64,000 nucleotides of DNA, taken from contig NZ_AUIX01000026.1 in assembly GCF_000423925.1 (NCBI RefSeq), forward strand, positions 1 to 64,000, in the 5' to 3' direction. The notes under the pieces were generated by a model. That model worked only from the letters and a program-made list of their open reading frames with translations. It was not told the origin of the DNA and did no database searches. Origin of the DNA: Butyrivibrio sp. VCD2006. Its GTDB lineage: Bacteria; Bacillota; Clostridia; Lachnospirales; Lachnospiraceae. Position 1 is the first letter of the stretch. Each line of letters starts with the position of its first letter. The position numbers were made by a program, and so were the translations under genes. Positions 9,588-19,900 of this stretch are shown here, one piece after another.

Positions 9588-9649
9588 TACAAACCTCCTA
9601 TCGAATCAAAAATTAGCAGAATTTGTGTTTAAATGCTTTCCTACCACAA

Positions 9650-9678
9650 AATATAGCACATTCGATAATCGTTTGCAA
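9650..9678 (-). promoter_or_regulatory. Sigma-A type promoter for the 9288-9587 gene
   Basis: On the minus strand TTGCAA (9678-9673) and TATATT (9655-9650) are separated by exactly 17 bp. This is a near-consensus housekeeping promoter, 63 bp before the GTG start. Confidence 0.75.
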
Positions 9679-9909
9679 GAATTGGTATTACTTTAACAAA
9701 GTGAAGTTCGCACAGATTCTGGCTCTAAGAGAAAAAAGCTACGTCAATCCGATAATTTTTATTTCTGGTTAAGAGACAAAAAATATTAGTTTATAAACTT
9801 AATATTTTTACTTTATGAACCGTCCATATTTTAGCAACATATTTATCCTAAGATATACTCATCAGAGATGAAGAACATCTTCTGAACCCCAAAAAACTTT
9901 TTTCATACA
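9679..9909. other. Intergenic, nothing recognised
   Basis: Together with the flanking promoter and hairpins this completes the 373-bp gap between two minus-strand genes. The sequence is AT-rich with short A and T runs. I see no open frame with a ribosome site, no RNA gene and no known regulatory element. Confidence 0.5.
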
Positions 9910-9960
9910 ACATGGCCATGCGACTCCCCATCGCATGGCCACCTCCCATTAATGGGGATT
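9910..9960 (-). terminator. Double hairpin after the papain-like lipoprotein gene
   Basis: Perfect 10-bp arms GGCCATGCGA (9914-9923) and TCGCATGGCC (9931-9940) form a strong hairpin. A second palindrome, CCCATTAATGGG (9945-9956), lies between it and the stop codon at 9962. The minus-strand sequence continues into A- and T-runs. This probably terminates the acyltransferase-Nudix-peptidase operon. Confidence 0.6.
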
Positions 9961-9961
9961 T

Positions 9962-11905
9962 TTATTCTGTTTCCGCATCTGCTTTCTTATTTCTTGTATA
10001 TACCTTAATAAAAAAGTCCTTGTCATCCTGCCTTATCATCAAATCACCGGTACTATCCTGTAAATAACAATGTCCGCTGGCTGTATTGTGGGTATGGATT
10101 GCACCGAGGTTATGCTGCCATTCGTCCTTATGAGGATGTGTCGTATAATCCAAAGCCTTTTCATAGACCAGGCGCTGCTTCTTCCCCGGTGTGATCGTGA
10201 TGAGATACCTTTTTCCCTTCTCCAGTGCAATGCTCTTTTTCAAAGGAAACGTATGATATCCTCCGGTAACAGATTTACAATCCATTGTTATTATTGATTC
10301 GTCGGAGTCCGGAAGATTGTAATACTCACCCGCTTCATCACTCTCACTTCCGCCAAGCTTATAGACACTGACCTTATCATTATTTAACGTATTCATGGAA
10401 AAATATCCGATTGCAGAGAGTACTTCATCCTCTTCAGGTGAAAACAGCATACCATAAGAAGCGTTATTTTTATCATACATGTATACTACATTTCTCTGAT
10501 CCACTATCGGATCCTTTATATGTGTCAAAAATGCCGCGTACTGATAATTCTTGTCATACCAATTGTTATCTCCCGGCATCGCACAGTCATATGCTGCCAC
10601 AATATTATTGCAGAGGATGCTATCTTCGTAAGAAAGATAAAAATATCCTGATGCTCCGTATTTCTCACCCCAACTGTTTTTACAGATAAATGCTCCATCC
10701 GTTTCGGGTCTTGTGATAAAATTCTCCGCAGGATACTCGTCATTCCAGCCCACTATCAGTATCTCATGATCGGCATAATTTTCTTCACCGTATGGTTTGT
10801 AGTCATAGAGAGCTACTTTCTTCCCCGTCCAGAATGAATCATCAGAGTTTATACTTGCAGTGACAGATCCATGCTTCATTATCAGGCTCTTAATGATGTT
10901 CCTGTTCTTTTCAGTCGCAAGAACTTCCAAAACATTCTGTACATGACAAAACGCGTTGTCATAGGCGCCTGATGGCTTATCAGAATTTTGTGTGTAAATA
11001 TCATTCTGTCCTTTAAGCACATGAATTGAATTATTGTCCTCGTCTACGACAGGTCCCTTCCAGGACGTAAGAATGCTAAGGCAGTAATCGGTCACACCTC
11101 CGACTGAAAGGTAGCTGGTATCATAATCGCTAAGAAAACCGTCATCCTCAAGGAATTCAAATTCGCGGTAATCGTCATCTATCCCTCCTAAGACAGATCC
11201 GGTAGCCTTATGCATGTTGTAATATGCTCCATGCTTCTCAGAAAGGTTTAATGAATCCGGCGAAAGCTCTTCATGATGTATTAGAAGATCACTCTCAACT
11301 GCACCCAGCGCTGCATAATTCCAACATAGCGCTGTAAACCCCTGATTCCTCACAGGCGTTATATAATCCTTGTTATCTACCTGATCTGAAGAGTAAAAAA
11401 CAGGAAGATCTTCATCGCAGGATACAGATTCAAAATCAACCTCTGTTCCACTTGAAGCTTCGAGTAAATCCTCACTGGTATCATCAATAACAATTGCTTC
11501 ATTGACTTCGATTTTCTTAATATCTATTGGTATTATTTTAATTGGCGCCTTACCTTCGATAGCATTTTCATCCTCATCAGAGTCAACCTCTGAGTCTTCA
11601 TCTTCTGCGGAATCATATCGGCCACTATTTTCATTAGCTATCTCATTTTCAATTTCAGTTTCTATGTAGCCTTGCAGCTCCTCATCCGTCAAATCAGCTG
11701 ATGAGTTTTCTTCACTATCAGAAGGCATAGATTTAACACCTTCAGCCTCTAAAGCAGAAGATGTTTCCTCATTCGGTATCTCTTCAAAGAGCTCTGATCC
11801 GTCTTCAGACTCAGCATCGTAAGCTCCTGACGAGCATGCCGCCAATGTAAACAATATCGCCATCGTACCCCCTATAGCAGTGGCGGATATTTTGTTTTTC
11901 CTCAT
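9962..11905 (-). CDS. Papain-family (C1) cysteine peptidase lipoprotein
   Basis: A lipoprotein signal ends in LAAC with Cys24 as the lipid-anchored residue. About 130 very acidic, low-complexity residues follow as a cell-wall spacer. The C1 peptidase domain spans about residues 175-430. Cys194 lies in QGFTALCWNYAALGAVES, His380 in ADHEILIVGW and Asn410 in CKNSWGEKYGASGYFYLSY, so the full catalytic set is present. The last 210 residues form a beta-rich lectin-like domain often found after such peptidases in Clostridia. It is a surface protease or adhesin-processing enzyme. The start overlaps the stop of the Nudix gene as ATGA, so translation is coupled. Confidence 0.88.
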   Translation of the reverse strand: MRKNKISATAIGGTMAILFTLAACSSGAYDAESEDGSELFEEIPNEETSSALEAEGVKSMPSDSEENSSADLTDEELQGYIETEIENEIANENSGRYDSAEDEDSEVDSDEDENAIEGKAPIKIIPIDIKKIEVNEAIVIDDTSEDLLEASSGTEVDFESVSCDEDLPVFYSSDQVDNKDYITPVRNQGFTALCWNYAALGAVESDLLIHHEELSPDSLNLSEKHGAYYNMHKATGSVLGGIDDDYREFEFLEDDGFLSDYDTSYLSVGGVTDYCLSILTSWKGPVVDEDNNSIHVLKGQNDIYTQNSDKPSGAYDNAFCHVQNVLEVLATEKNRNIIKSLIMKHGSVTASINSDDSFWTGKKVALYDYKPYGEENYADHEILIVGWNDEYPAENFITRPETDGAFICKNSWGEKYGASGYFYLSYEDSILCNNIVAAYDCAMPGDNNWYDKNYQYAAFLTHIKDPIVDQRNVVYMYDKNNASYGMLFSPEEDEVLSAIGYFSMNTLNNDKVSVYKLGGSESDEAGEYYNLPDSDESIITMDCKSVTGGYHTFPLKKSIALEKGKRYLITITPGKKQRLVYEKALDYTTHPHKDEWQHNLGAIHTHNTASGHCYLQDSTGDLMIRQDDKDFFIKVYTRNKKADAETE

Positions 11906-12447
11906 TCTCTACCCCTGATAAGATTTAACGCGTCACGCAGAATATCCACGTGATCAAACGCAAGCTCCTTTGAATTAATAGTTATATCACCGCAGGTGAG
12001 CTGTACTCCCTCGTCTGTCTCTTCTATTTTGTACCATCCGGTAGCAGCCGCATCATCACCTGCTATTGGCTTAACCTTATTCTCATCTACCTCTGCAAGG
12101 AATGCACAAGAAACTGTCCAATCTCTTGGATCCCTTCCGGGTTTACTGAATACTCCAACGAGCCTAAGGTCAGAGGCTGCCATTTTTATGGACGTCTCTT
12201 CCTCAAGTTCTCTTGATGCCGTTTCCTCAATACTCTCTCCCGCCTGGGCAAAGCCTCCGGGAAGAGCCCACTTTCCAAGGTCCGGGTGGTTTCCACGTCT
12301 TATAAGTAACAGTTTTCTATTATTTATATCGTTTGTTATTATGCAAATATCCGCTGTAAGTGAAGGCTTTTTCCACTTATCAGGATTATAATTTTTCAAA
12401 TATTCTTCCTCGGTTAAACCGTTTTTATCTCTAACCACATCGCTCAT
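11902..12447 (-). CDS. Nudix hydrolase
   Basis: The 181-residue protein carries a full Nudix box from GGFAQAGESIEE to RELEEETSI, matching Gx5Ex7REUxEExGU. It hydrolyses a nucleoside diphosphate linked to another group. The N-terminal part, with LLIRRGNHPDLGKWALPGG, resembles ADP-ribose or NADH pyrophosphatases, but the substrate cannot be fixed by eye. An ATG at 12468 is in frame but has no ribosome site; ATG 12447 is preceded by AGGTGG, so it is preferred. The stop overlaps the start of the papain-like lipoprotein, and the acyltransferase gene ends 24 bp upstream. Confidence 0.85.
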   Translation of the reverse strand: MSDVVRDKNGLTEEEYLKNYNPDKWKKPSLTADICIITNDINNRKLLLIRRGNHPDLGKWALPGGFAQAGESIEETASRELEEETSIKMAASDLRLVGVFSKPGRDPRDWTVSCAFLAEVDENKVKPIAGDDAAATGWYKIEETDEGVQLTCGDITINSKELAFDHVDILRDALNLIRGRE

Positions 12448-12471
12448 TTCTTCCACCTCTGTAAACATTAT

Positions 12472-13557
12472 TTATGTAGTAAAATACCTGTTTCTGTACC
12501 ATTTATCAGCAACAAATCTATAGACAGGCCTTTTAATTATTAAATATAACAGATGACATATAAAGCATACGAAAAAGATTCCGATAACACTGCCTATTAT
12601 ATGATGCACAAGTAAAACAGCATCGCCTGAGGCAACTCCCCTGATATTTAAGAGCCCAATAAGCCTCTGATGCAGGATATAAATTGTAAAAGTGCTTCCT
12701 GATACTGCATTTATTACTTTGCTGTTCTTTATATCGATTTTCCTGAACATCATAAATAACAGTGCCGCCTGAGAAATAACAAGCGGATTGTTATAATTCC
12801 ATGCGATAGTATCATAAACGTTCATCCCGGCTCTAAGTCCGTCAGCATAGCTCCAGGATATTGTCACACCGACACTGAGGATATATGAGAGAAAGAGTGT
12901 TCCAACGTCAGGCACCTTTTTTTCATCCATGCTTCTGATACCTGCTCCTATAAGATACACAAGTACAAAGTTAACGATTGTATATCCTGCCTGACCGCCT
13001 TCAATACCAATTGTACTGCTGCCCGCAAGCTGCCTGCCTGACCAGTATTTAAGAATATCTATCGCTGTGGGATAAATCGAAAAAAGAACAAATGATATTC
13101 CGATTAATAGCTTTCTTCCGGATGAATTAAGTGCATCCCATGCAAGATTTATAAACGGTGAAATGAAATACAGAGCAATAAAGACATATACAAACCAATT
13201 GCCCGAGAAAAGATATTCAAATGCATCATCAATAGTAGGATTCTGATGCAGGATCAGCTTTTGAACCAATAATGTTGCAGCTGCAAACACAACAACCTGC
13301 ATTAACAGGCTGATTGGCTTAAGTCCGTCTCTTTTATTGTATTTAGACATGAAATAACCTGTGATAAGAACAAACACATTGACCGCACAAATACTCACGG
13401 TTTCCAGAAGAACAAGAATGAACTGATTAACTCCTCCGTTAGCAACAGAAGCAAATCCGCCATTGGCGGTACTGTTGTAATGCAGCATTATTACGCCGCA
13501 GGCAGATAAAATTCTAAGCAGTTCTATATTTGAATCCCTAAGTGGTCTCTGACTCAT
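12472..13557 (-). CDS. Membrane acyltransferase (acyltransferase-3 / OafA-like family)
   Basis: The 361-residue integral membrane protein has about ten hydrophobic segments. The family N-terminal signature RDSNIELLRILSACGVIMLHY contains the conserved Arg and the His of the first helix. Such enzymes transfer O-acetyl or similar acyl groups to cell-surface glycans from a cytoplasmic donor. The frame opens at a TTG at 13602, but ATG 13557 begins the usual MSQRPLRDSN start. An extended -10 promoter lies 80 bp upstream. It heads an operon with the Nudix hydrolase and papain-like lipoprotein, suggesting surface modification, although no glycan-assembly genes are adjacent. Confidence 0.85.
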   Translation of the reverse strand: MSQRPLRDSNIELLRILSACGVIMLHYNSTANGGFASVANGGVNQFILVLLETVSICAVNVFVLITGYFMSKYNKRDGLKPISLLMQVVVFAAATLLVQKLILHQNPTIDDAFEYLFSGNWFVYVFIALYFISPFINLAWDALNSSGRKLLIGISFVLFSIYPTAIDILKYWSGRQLAGSSTIGIEGGQAGYTIVNFVLVYLIGAGIRSMDEKKVPDVGTLFLSYILSVGVTISWSYADGLRAGMNVYDTIAWNYNNPLVISQAALLFMMFRKIDIKNSKVINAVSGSTFTIYILHQRLIGLLNIRGVASGDAVLLVHHIIGSVIGIFFVCFICHLLYLIIKRPVYRFVADKWYRNRYFTT

Positions 13558-13636
13558 ATAAACCCCAAATCCCCCAACGCTTACCTGTCTCTTTATCAAC
13601 AAATAAGCGTCATATTTTATACTTTAAACTGCCTCT

Positions 13637-13645
13637 AGTATATCA
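13637..13645 (-). promoter_or_regulatory. Extended -10 promoter for the acyltransferase operon
   Basis: On the minus strand the motif TGATATACT (TGn plus TATACT) sits about 80 bp upstream of ATG 13557. No convincing -35 box is present, as is usual for extended -10 promoters. Confidence 0.5.
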
Positions 13646-13676
13646 TAATTGGGATTGGTGTTGTGATTTTTGTGGA

Positions 13677-13991
13677 TCATGCCTCCGCATTATCCTCTTT
13701 CTCGGCTTTATCCTTTTTGGAACCAATAAAGCCTCCGATTGCAGCTCCGATTATATCTCCTGCACTTCCTCCAAGACACATTGCTGTACCGGTGCGCCAG
13801 ATAGCAAATCCAAGAATTATCCCGATGACAATTCCTATGCACATTCCAATGCTCATTCCCTTGGATAAATTGGTATCATTTTGTTTGATGCCATTATCCT
13901 TCATATTCTTTGCCTGTGCTCCTCCGAACAACGCGTACACAGGTCCCAGTACTGCAATAAGACATATAAAAAATATTGCCTTGTTTCCCAT
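13677..13991 (-). CDS. Small glycine-rich membrane protein, unknown function
   Basis: The 104-residue protein has a first membrane helix at residues 5-22. A second, glycine-rich pair (GMSIGMCIGIVIGIILGFAI, then GGSAGDIIGAAIGGFIGSKK) follows, with a lysine- and glutamate-rich tail. Repeated GxxxG spacing is the glycine-zipper pattern of tightly packed membrane helices. ATG 13991 follows GGAGG by 8-9 nt; the open frame extends only to a TTG at 14006 inside that ribosome site. It stands alone between the acyltransferase operon and the M4 protease. The role is unknown. Confidence 0.7.
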   Translation of the reverse strand: MGNKAIFFICLIAVLGPVYALFGGAQAKNMKDNGIKQNDTNLSKGMSIGMCIGIVIGIILGFAIWRTGTAMCLGGSAGDIIGAAIGGFIGSKKDKAEKEDNAEA

Positions 13992-14158
13992 ATATTTTTC
14001 CTCCAATCAAAATTTTTTCCCTCAGTACGATAGTATATGTTATCTTCTTATTTTTTTAAAGAATAACCTTTTCACCCTGAACCGCTCTTCCGCCGAGGTT
14101 CTTGAATTCATCAGTCTGAAAATAGAGGTTTCCCTCTGAAATAAGCTGTTTATTGTAT

Positions 14159-14206
14159 AAAAGAGGATTACTTAACAGTAGTTTTTCTGTCAAATAACCC
14201 TCTTTC
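14159..14206 (-). terminator. Probable terminator of the M4 protease gene
   Basis: On the minus strand AAAGAGGGTTA and TAATCCTCTTT (one mismatch) pair around an inner ACAG/CTGT stem, followed by TATACAA. It is about 55 bp after the stop at 14263. The U-tract is short, so the call is moderate. Confidence 0.5.
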
Positions 14207-14262
14207 TACAAAACAGTGACATCTTAACACAAAATACACGGTTTTTATCTACTTAACTGACA

Positions 14263-16350
14263 TTATTCCACGTAGTCAAACACCTCATCACTGTCTAACT
14301 CAAGTACATCTCCCTCTTTTACCGTAAATAAATAATCACCGGAATCATCCCAAATTATGCCCGCTGCCTCGTCCATATCTGAAGCTTCAGCCCATAATTT
14401 TTGTCCCGGTAAGAGACAGAAACTGTCTCCTGTTTCCTTATCCAGTACAGTAACAATGATCCCATAATCTCCGGGTTCCACTGTAGCAGCCACAAGACCG
14501 GTTTCTCTCTCAGGATAGGTATCGTACTCTTTATTGCCATCAACTTTTACTATTGTTACAGAAGTATCATATTTGTCTGCAATTCTCTCAACCGGGAATA
14601 AAGTCTTGATGATTGCATATCCTTTAGGCGGTACCTTAGGAAGTGAACGATCACTTAGTCCGGTAGCAGCTATAGCATCATTTAACACTCCAAGATATTT
14701 ATCATATTTAAGAATCTTCATCATCCAGGGAAGTATCTTAATAATCTGCTCATAATCTGTTCCCGGAGCCATTGCAATATCTACAAGTGCCCAATAGTAG
14801 AACTGATCCTCACGAGACATTCCTGCCTTATCAAGCTTATATGAGATAATATTTAACAAAGATGAATTAGTATGAACACCACCATTGTCATTATCTTCTG
14901 TGCTCTCAGCAGCCCATGGCAGGTAATACTCATCCCAGACAAATTCAGGCTGCTCATGCTTTCTGGGATTTCCCATATCCCTAAAGGGTGTATCCATTCT
15001 ATCACCCATTGTAAAAGGTATGTCTTTTTCATCTATCATAATAGCTAAAAGATTGCCAAGGATATCGCTCATAGCTTCATTAATCGCTCCATTATCATTA
15101 AAATAGATGGATGTTCCCAAAGCATTTGACGTATAACAATGAGTAAATTCATGCGCTATAATATCCGTTGACTCTCCGAACGGATTGGCTGTATCGATCT
15201 CAAAAATCTGAAATCCCTGCCATTTTCCTGAATAACAGGCATTAACCATAGGATTTCCATCATCATCGAGCGCATCAACCAAAACCAGCATTGGTGTCCC
15301 TTTCCCATCAGGTCCTATCCAATCGATGCTTTCATAAAAGTCATATATTTTCACAAAATTATTGTATGTAATAACAGCTGCATCATCCCACTTGCCATTC
15401 TCCATGGTCACGGGAGTAAGGGTATCATTATTCTGAAAATCATTCCAGTCAGCACATATTATCTTTCTCTTTACATCGCCAAGAATCTGATCTCCTGTTT
15501 CCGAATCTATCATTATAGGGATATCTACGTTCATTTTGTTGCCGTTATGGTCAAAGACACTCCCCTTCCAATTCCCTTCTTCCATACCGGTAAATGTAAA
15601 AACTGCTGTAGAGCCTGAGCGCGCATCATTAGTTCCCATAGCCGTAACAGGCATGGAATACATATAATCTCCATCTTCACTGATATAATGGGCAAGATAA
15701 GGAGCATGTTCATCATCATCATCGTTGTTAGTATAAACTACCCAGGCATAATACAAGGAGGTACTTCCATCCCATAGGGGAAGAAGGGCCTTCTCTGTCG
15801 TTCCATGGATAATTTCAAGATCACTCCCCTTAATCTCTTCCTCCAGAACAGCCTCCGCATCATCAGCATCAATTTCCCACTCTTCCATAGGCGTTGCATT
15901 GATTCCGGGAATAAGAGTACTCACAAGTCCTAAGGCTTTACCGTTATTATCAACAGCAATCTTAACGAAAGCACCGGTCACCGCAACGTTGGTAACAATC
16001 TGTCGGAAACTGTAAAAAGTAATATCATCCTCAGCAGTCTGAGTGTCTGCATAATCAAGCCGGATATTTTTATCCCCACTGATTCTGTCCATAACACTAT
16101 AGATTGCTTTAGCAGCGTCTTCTTTATTTTTTATTACGCCATCATAAAAAGGCTCATCGATAAATCCCCGCTCAAATCCATCACAGGCAAAGGCTGCTTC
16201 CATAATACTATCTATGTCGCTTTCCTCTTCCGTTTCACTTTGAGCAGATACCTTCATCGCCGTTTTTGATAATCCCGGAAAGTTCAGTCCGCTTACTGCA
16301 ATTGTGGAAATAAGGCTTGTAACAATAATTATTCTCGCAAACTTATGCAT
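14263..16350 (-). CDS. Secreted M4-family (thermolysin-like) zinc metalloprotease
   Basis: The 695-residue protein has a signal peptide in the first 36 residues and a propeptide of the FTP/PepSY type to about residue 260. The catalytic domain has the zinc site HEFTH at His400, Glu401 and His404. The third ligand is Glu425 in GAINEAMSDI, with the second catalytic motif NDNGG-VHTNSS near residue 490. About 100 extra C-terminal residues may form a targeting domain. It digests extracellular protein. It is monocistronic, with a terminator after it and a small glycine-rich gene beyond. Confidence 0.92.
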   Translation of the reverse strand: MHKFARIIIVTSLISTIAVSGLNFPGLSKTAMKVSAQSETEEESDIDSIMEAAFACDGFERGFIDEPFYDGVIKNKEDAAKAIYSVMDRISGDKNIRLDYADTQTAEDDITFYSFRQIVTNVAVTGAFVKIAVDNNGKALGLVSTLIPGINATPMEEWEIDADDAEAVLEEEIKGSDLEIIHGTTEKALLPLWDGSTSLYYAWVVYTNNDDDDEHAPYLAHYISEDGDYMYSMPVTAMGTNDARSGSTAVFTFTGMEEGNWKGSVFDHNGNKMNVDIPIMIDSETGDQILGDVKRKIICADWNDFQNNDTLTPVTMENGKWDDAAVITYNNFVKIYDFYESIDWIGPDGKGTPMLVLVDALDDDGNPMVNACYSGKWQGFQIFEIDTANPFGESTDIIAHEFTHCYTSNALGTSIYFNDNGAINEAMSDILGNLLAIMIDEKDIPFTMGDRMDTPFRDMGNPRKHEQPEFVWDEYYLPWAAESTEDNDNGGVHTNSSLLNIISYKLDKAGMSREDQFYYWALVDIAMAPGTDYEQIIKILPWMMKILKYDKYLGVLNDAIAATGLSDRSLPKVPPKGYAIIKTLFPVERIADKYDTSVTIVKVDGNKEYDTYPERETGLVAATVEPGDYGIIVTVLDKETGDSFCLLPGQKLWAEASDMDEAAGIIWDDSGDYLFTVKEGDVLELDSDEVFDYVE

Positions 16351-16589
16351 AATAAAAATACCTCATAAAAAGTTTGAGTTTACAAGCTAATTATCCACTA
16401 TAAAAATTATCAAGTAATTAAACACAAATGAATTTATTATTAAACAGAAGAAAAAGTCTCACGGAACTCTCAACTCATTCTTTAGTTTTTTAAATGACGA
16501 CGCATATAAAAATAGCAGCCAAAACACAATTACAGAAGAAGTCTGGAAATAATAAACGCTATGACTCTTTTCATCAATAAAAGCCACTT

Positions 16590-16622
16590 AAAAATCGGTG
16601 ATCATCACGATCACCGATTTTT
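16590..16622 (-). terminator. Terminator at the end of the NRPS operon
   Basis: Near-perfect 12-13-bp arms around AAAATCGGTGATC and GATCACCGATTTT form a strong hairpin flanked by A and T runs. It starts 8 bp after the STAS gene stop at 16631 and marks the end of the long minus-strand operon. Confidence 0.85.
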
Positions 16623-16630
16623 ATGGTTGC

Positions 16631-16921
16631 TCATTCGATTCTGATTGTCTTGTCAAGGCCGGTTGTGCTTAAAATGCTCATGATTCTTGGGGATACATTC
16701 TTTATGACGAGCGCCCCATTCACCTTTTTAGATGCAATGATCAGTGCACGAAGACCCATGGATGACATATATTCAAGCTCGGAGAAATCAAATACCAGGC
16801 TCTCGACATGATCATCCATCCGTTCCAGCTCTTCAAGCAGGGTCGGAGCAGCCTGCGTGTCCAGCCTTCCTTCCACCTTAAAGGTCTCTTCAGTTCCGTT
16901 CAAGCTTTTTGTAATGACCAT
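16631..16921 (-). CDS. STAS-domain anti-sigma factor antagonist
   Basis: The 96-residue protein is a single STAS domain of the SpoIIAA/RsbV type. The diagnostic motif is EYMSSMGLRALI, where Ser53-Ser54 occupies the position phosphorylated by RsbW-like kinases; compare the common YISSAGLRVL form. The N-terminal GRLDTQAAPTLLEEL also fits. In partner switching, the dephosphorylated form binds an RsbW-type ATPase domain. Two such domains are fused to transporters in this operon. The start ATG 16921 follows AAGGAG; a GTG at 16936 is upstream of that site and is rejected. It lies 76 bp after the NRPS and ends at a strong terminator. Confidence 0.88.
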   Translation of the reverse strand: MVITKSLNGTEETFKVEGRLDTQAAPTLLEELERMDDHVESLVFDFSELEYMSSMGLRALIIASKKVNGALVIKNVSPRIMSILSTTGLDKTIRIE

Positions 16922-16997
16922 ATAATTCTCCTTCACATCTCTATGATTTCACTTTGTTTCCTGTCTAAAACAGCGGAATATTCAAGTGCAGATAGGA

Positions 16998-19900
16998 TCA
17001 CAGGTTTTTAAAGAATTCCAGCGATTCCACAGCAGATATCACTTTTTCCAGGTAGGTATCATCGACTATCGGCCACTTGAAGCCAAGACGGTAAAGCGCA
17101 TTGATTGTAAAATAATTGTCGCTTTCTACCGGGACTATGTTGTCCTCCTTTTCTTCATAAGCCATCAGTGTCATTACCGACTCGCTGTAGGAATCATCCC
17201 CCAAAGCCTTCTGTACGATCTCTGCAAACTCCTTCTCAGTAACGATGTCAATTTTAAAACCATGCTTGTTCAAAGCGAAGATGATATCTCCTCTGGTCAC
17301 CGTATGATTGTTGTTGACATTGAAAATGCTGAATTTACTGTTTACACCGGCAAGGGCCAACATCGCGGAGGCCGTTGCATCTATAGGTGAAAACTCAGCG
17401 GTGTCTGCAAGAGCAGTAACCGGGCACGCGCCAAGGCGGTTAAAAGCCGCAAGCGATCTCATAAAGGCATTTGTTAAGAGGTTGATCTGGAATTCACCGT
17501 CAGTGTATCTTCCCATAAGGTTTCCTGCTCTTAAAATGACGGCATCAAGCCCCCTCTCCACCCTGGCCTCAAGAATGGAGCGCTCCGCAAGGAATTTGGT
17601 ACGGATGTAGTCATTGTCAACACGCTGCCCTAAATAGAGATCATTCTCGTACAGCCTGTTTTTCTGCCCGACCCTTGTGCTGCCACCGACTGACAGGGTA
17701 GATACCTGGACAAGCCTCATGTGATTCTTCAGACAAACCTCTATCAGGTTTTCAACTCCATGGAAATTAATCCTATCCAGTACATCGTCAGTTACAAAAT
17801 GCTTTACATTGGCGGCACAGTTTATGATCACGTCAGCCTTTACCGAATCAATCGCCAGAAGAGATTTCGTGTCGGTAATATCTCCTTCCAGACAAAAGAT
17901 CCGGTTACCAAACAGTTCTTCATAAGTGTTGCCGAAATAATACATTAGCAGGGATTTCAGATGGTTCTCCAACGTATCCCAGCTGACTTTTCGCATCAGG
18001 CAGGTAATCCTTCCTTCAGATTTCTCCAGAAACTGCTGCAGAATATGTATACCGAGGAATCCCGTGGCACCCGTAAGAACCACATCACCTAAAGGTTCTC
18101 TTGAAATATCATCGATACAACCCATTGCATTAGCAGCTATTAAACTGTTAATTCTGCTGTAGTCGTATCCTGATATCTCATCAGTCGTTTTCTTTGTGTC
18201 CACGCCCTCGATTACGGCTGCAAGCTTTCTCGGGGTCGGATGATTGAAGATATCATCGTATACGATATTATAACCTTTTCCCATTGCGTAGGTGAGCAAA
18301 TTGGCAGCCAATATGGAGCTTCCACCTGACTCAAAGAAATCATCCTCAGCTCCGACTCTGCTGATGCCCAGTATCTTTGCAAACTCATCACAGAGTTCTC
18401 TTTCAAGAGGGGTTGCAGGTTCCGCATATTCCTTACTTTCATCCCGGATTTCAGGAACAGGTAGCATCTTTTTATTTACCTTCTGATTCTGTGTTAAAGG
18501 TATCGCATCAATCTGTACAAATTCCGAAGGAACCATATACTCCGGTTTTCTGTTCTTTATGAATTCCGCAAGATCGTCCTCATCTATCTTCTGGTCGGCC
18601 ACATAATAGGCAGCTATGTATTTTCCGCCGGAAGGTTTATCAAAGGCCTGTACAGTGGCATCCTTTATCCCCTCGTACATCCGGATCACGCTTTCCACTT
18701 CACTCAGCTCAATCCTGAATCCGCGTATTTTCACCTGCCCGTCATTGCGCCCGATGAAATCTATCGAACCATCCGGGAGCCTGCGCACAATGTCTCCTGT
18801 GCAGTAAACACGGTCATAGCCCGGCGCATCACAGAAGGGATTGGATATAAACGCTTTTTCCGTCAGTTCAGGTTTATTGAAGTAACCTTTTCCTACCCCG
18901 TATCCCGCTATCCACAGTTCACCGGGAACGCCGACCGGAAGCTCGTATCCGTCCTTCCCGACCACATAGATCTTGTAATTGTCCAGAGGCTTCCCAATCG
19001 GTACACGGAAAGTATTTTCTTCCACAGGAAAGATCGAAGTAAATATGGTGCATTCGGTAGGGCCGTAACCGTTGTAGAATCTGTAACTTCCTTCCGGGGC
19101 AAAAGGAACAAGCTTTTCGCCGCCACCCATAAGGTACTTCACTTTTGTCCCCGTCATGGTTGTCGCGAACATCCTCGCCATCTGAGTTGTCAAAAAGGCG
19201 TGTGTCACCTGGTTCTTAGCAAAATAGGCATCCAGTTCGGGAAGATTCAGCCTCATATCCTCGGGGACGATACAGACGGAAGCTCCCGTTGTCAGCGCGG
19301 GATACATATCCATCATGCACGCATCAAATCCAAAGCTCGCATATGCGGAAACAGCAGAATCCTCGGTAAGCTCGAAATAGTCCCTGTACCACTGGCAGAA
19401 GTTCACCAGATTTCCATGTGTCAGCATCACACCCTTCGGGACGCCCGTGGTGCCGGAGGTATAAAGAAGAATGAATAAAGCATCCGGCCCTGGCTGGATC
19501 TCCACGGGTTTTCTGTCAGGAAGTCCCCCAATCTCGTTGATCAGCAGAACTTCACCTTTATAATCCGGGAGCCTGTCCTTTAACATCTCATCCTCTATCA
19601 GAGCTTTTGCTTTGGAGTCCTCTACCATGATTCTCAGTCGCTCTGTGGGATAAGCAGGATCCAGAGGCTGATACGCCGCTCCTGTCTTCAATACACCAAG
19701 CGCAGTAATGGCCATGTATTCACTTCTTGGAATAAGAATGGCGACTATATCTCCTACTCCTATACCCCTTTCCATGAGATGCGCTGCCACGCGGTCGGTC
19801 AATTCGTCAAGCTCCCGGTAACTAAGGGCCTTTTCCTTAAAAATCGCGGCTCGCCTGTGCGGATACCTGTTGGCTGCTCTCCTGAATAGGGTCACAATAT

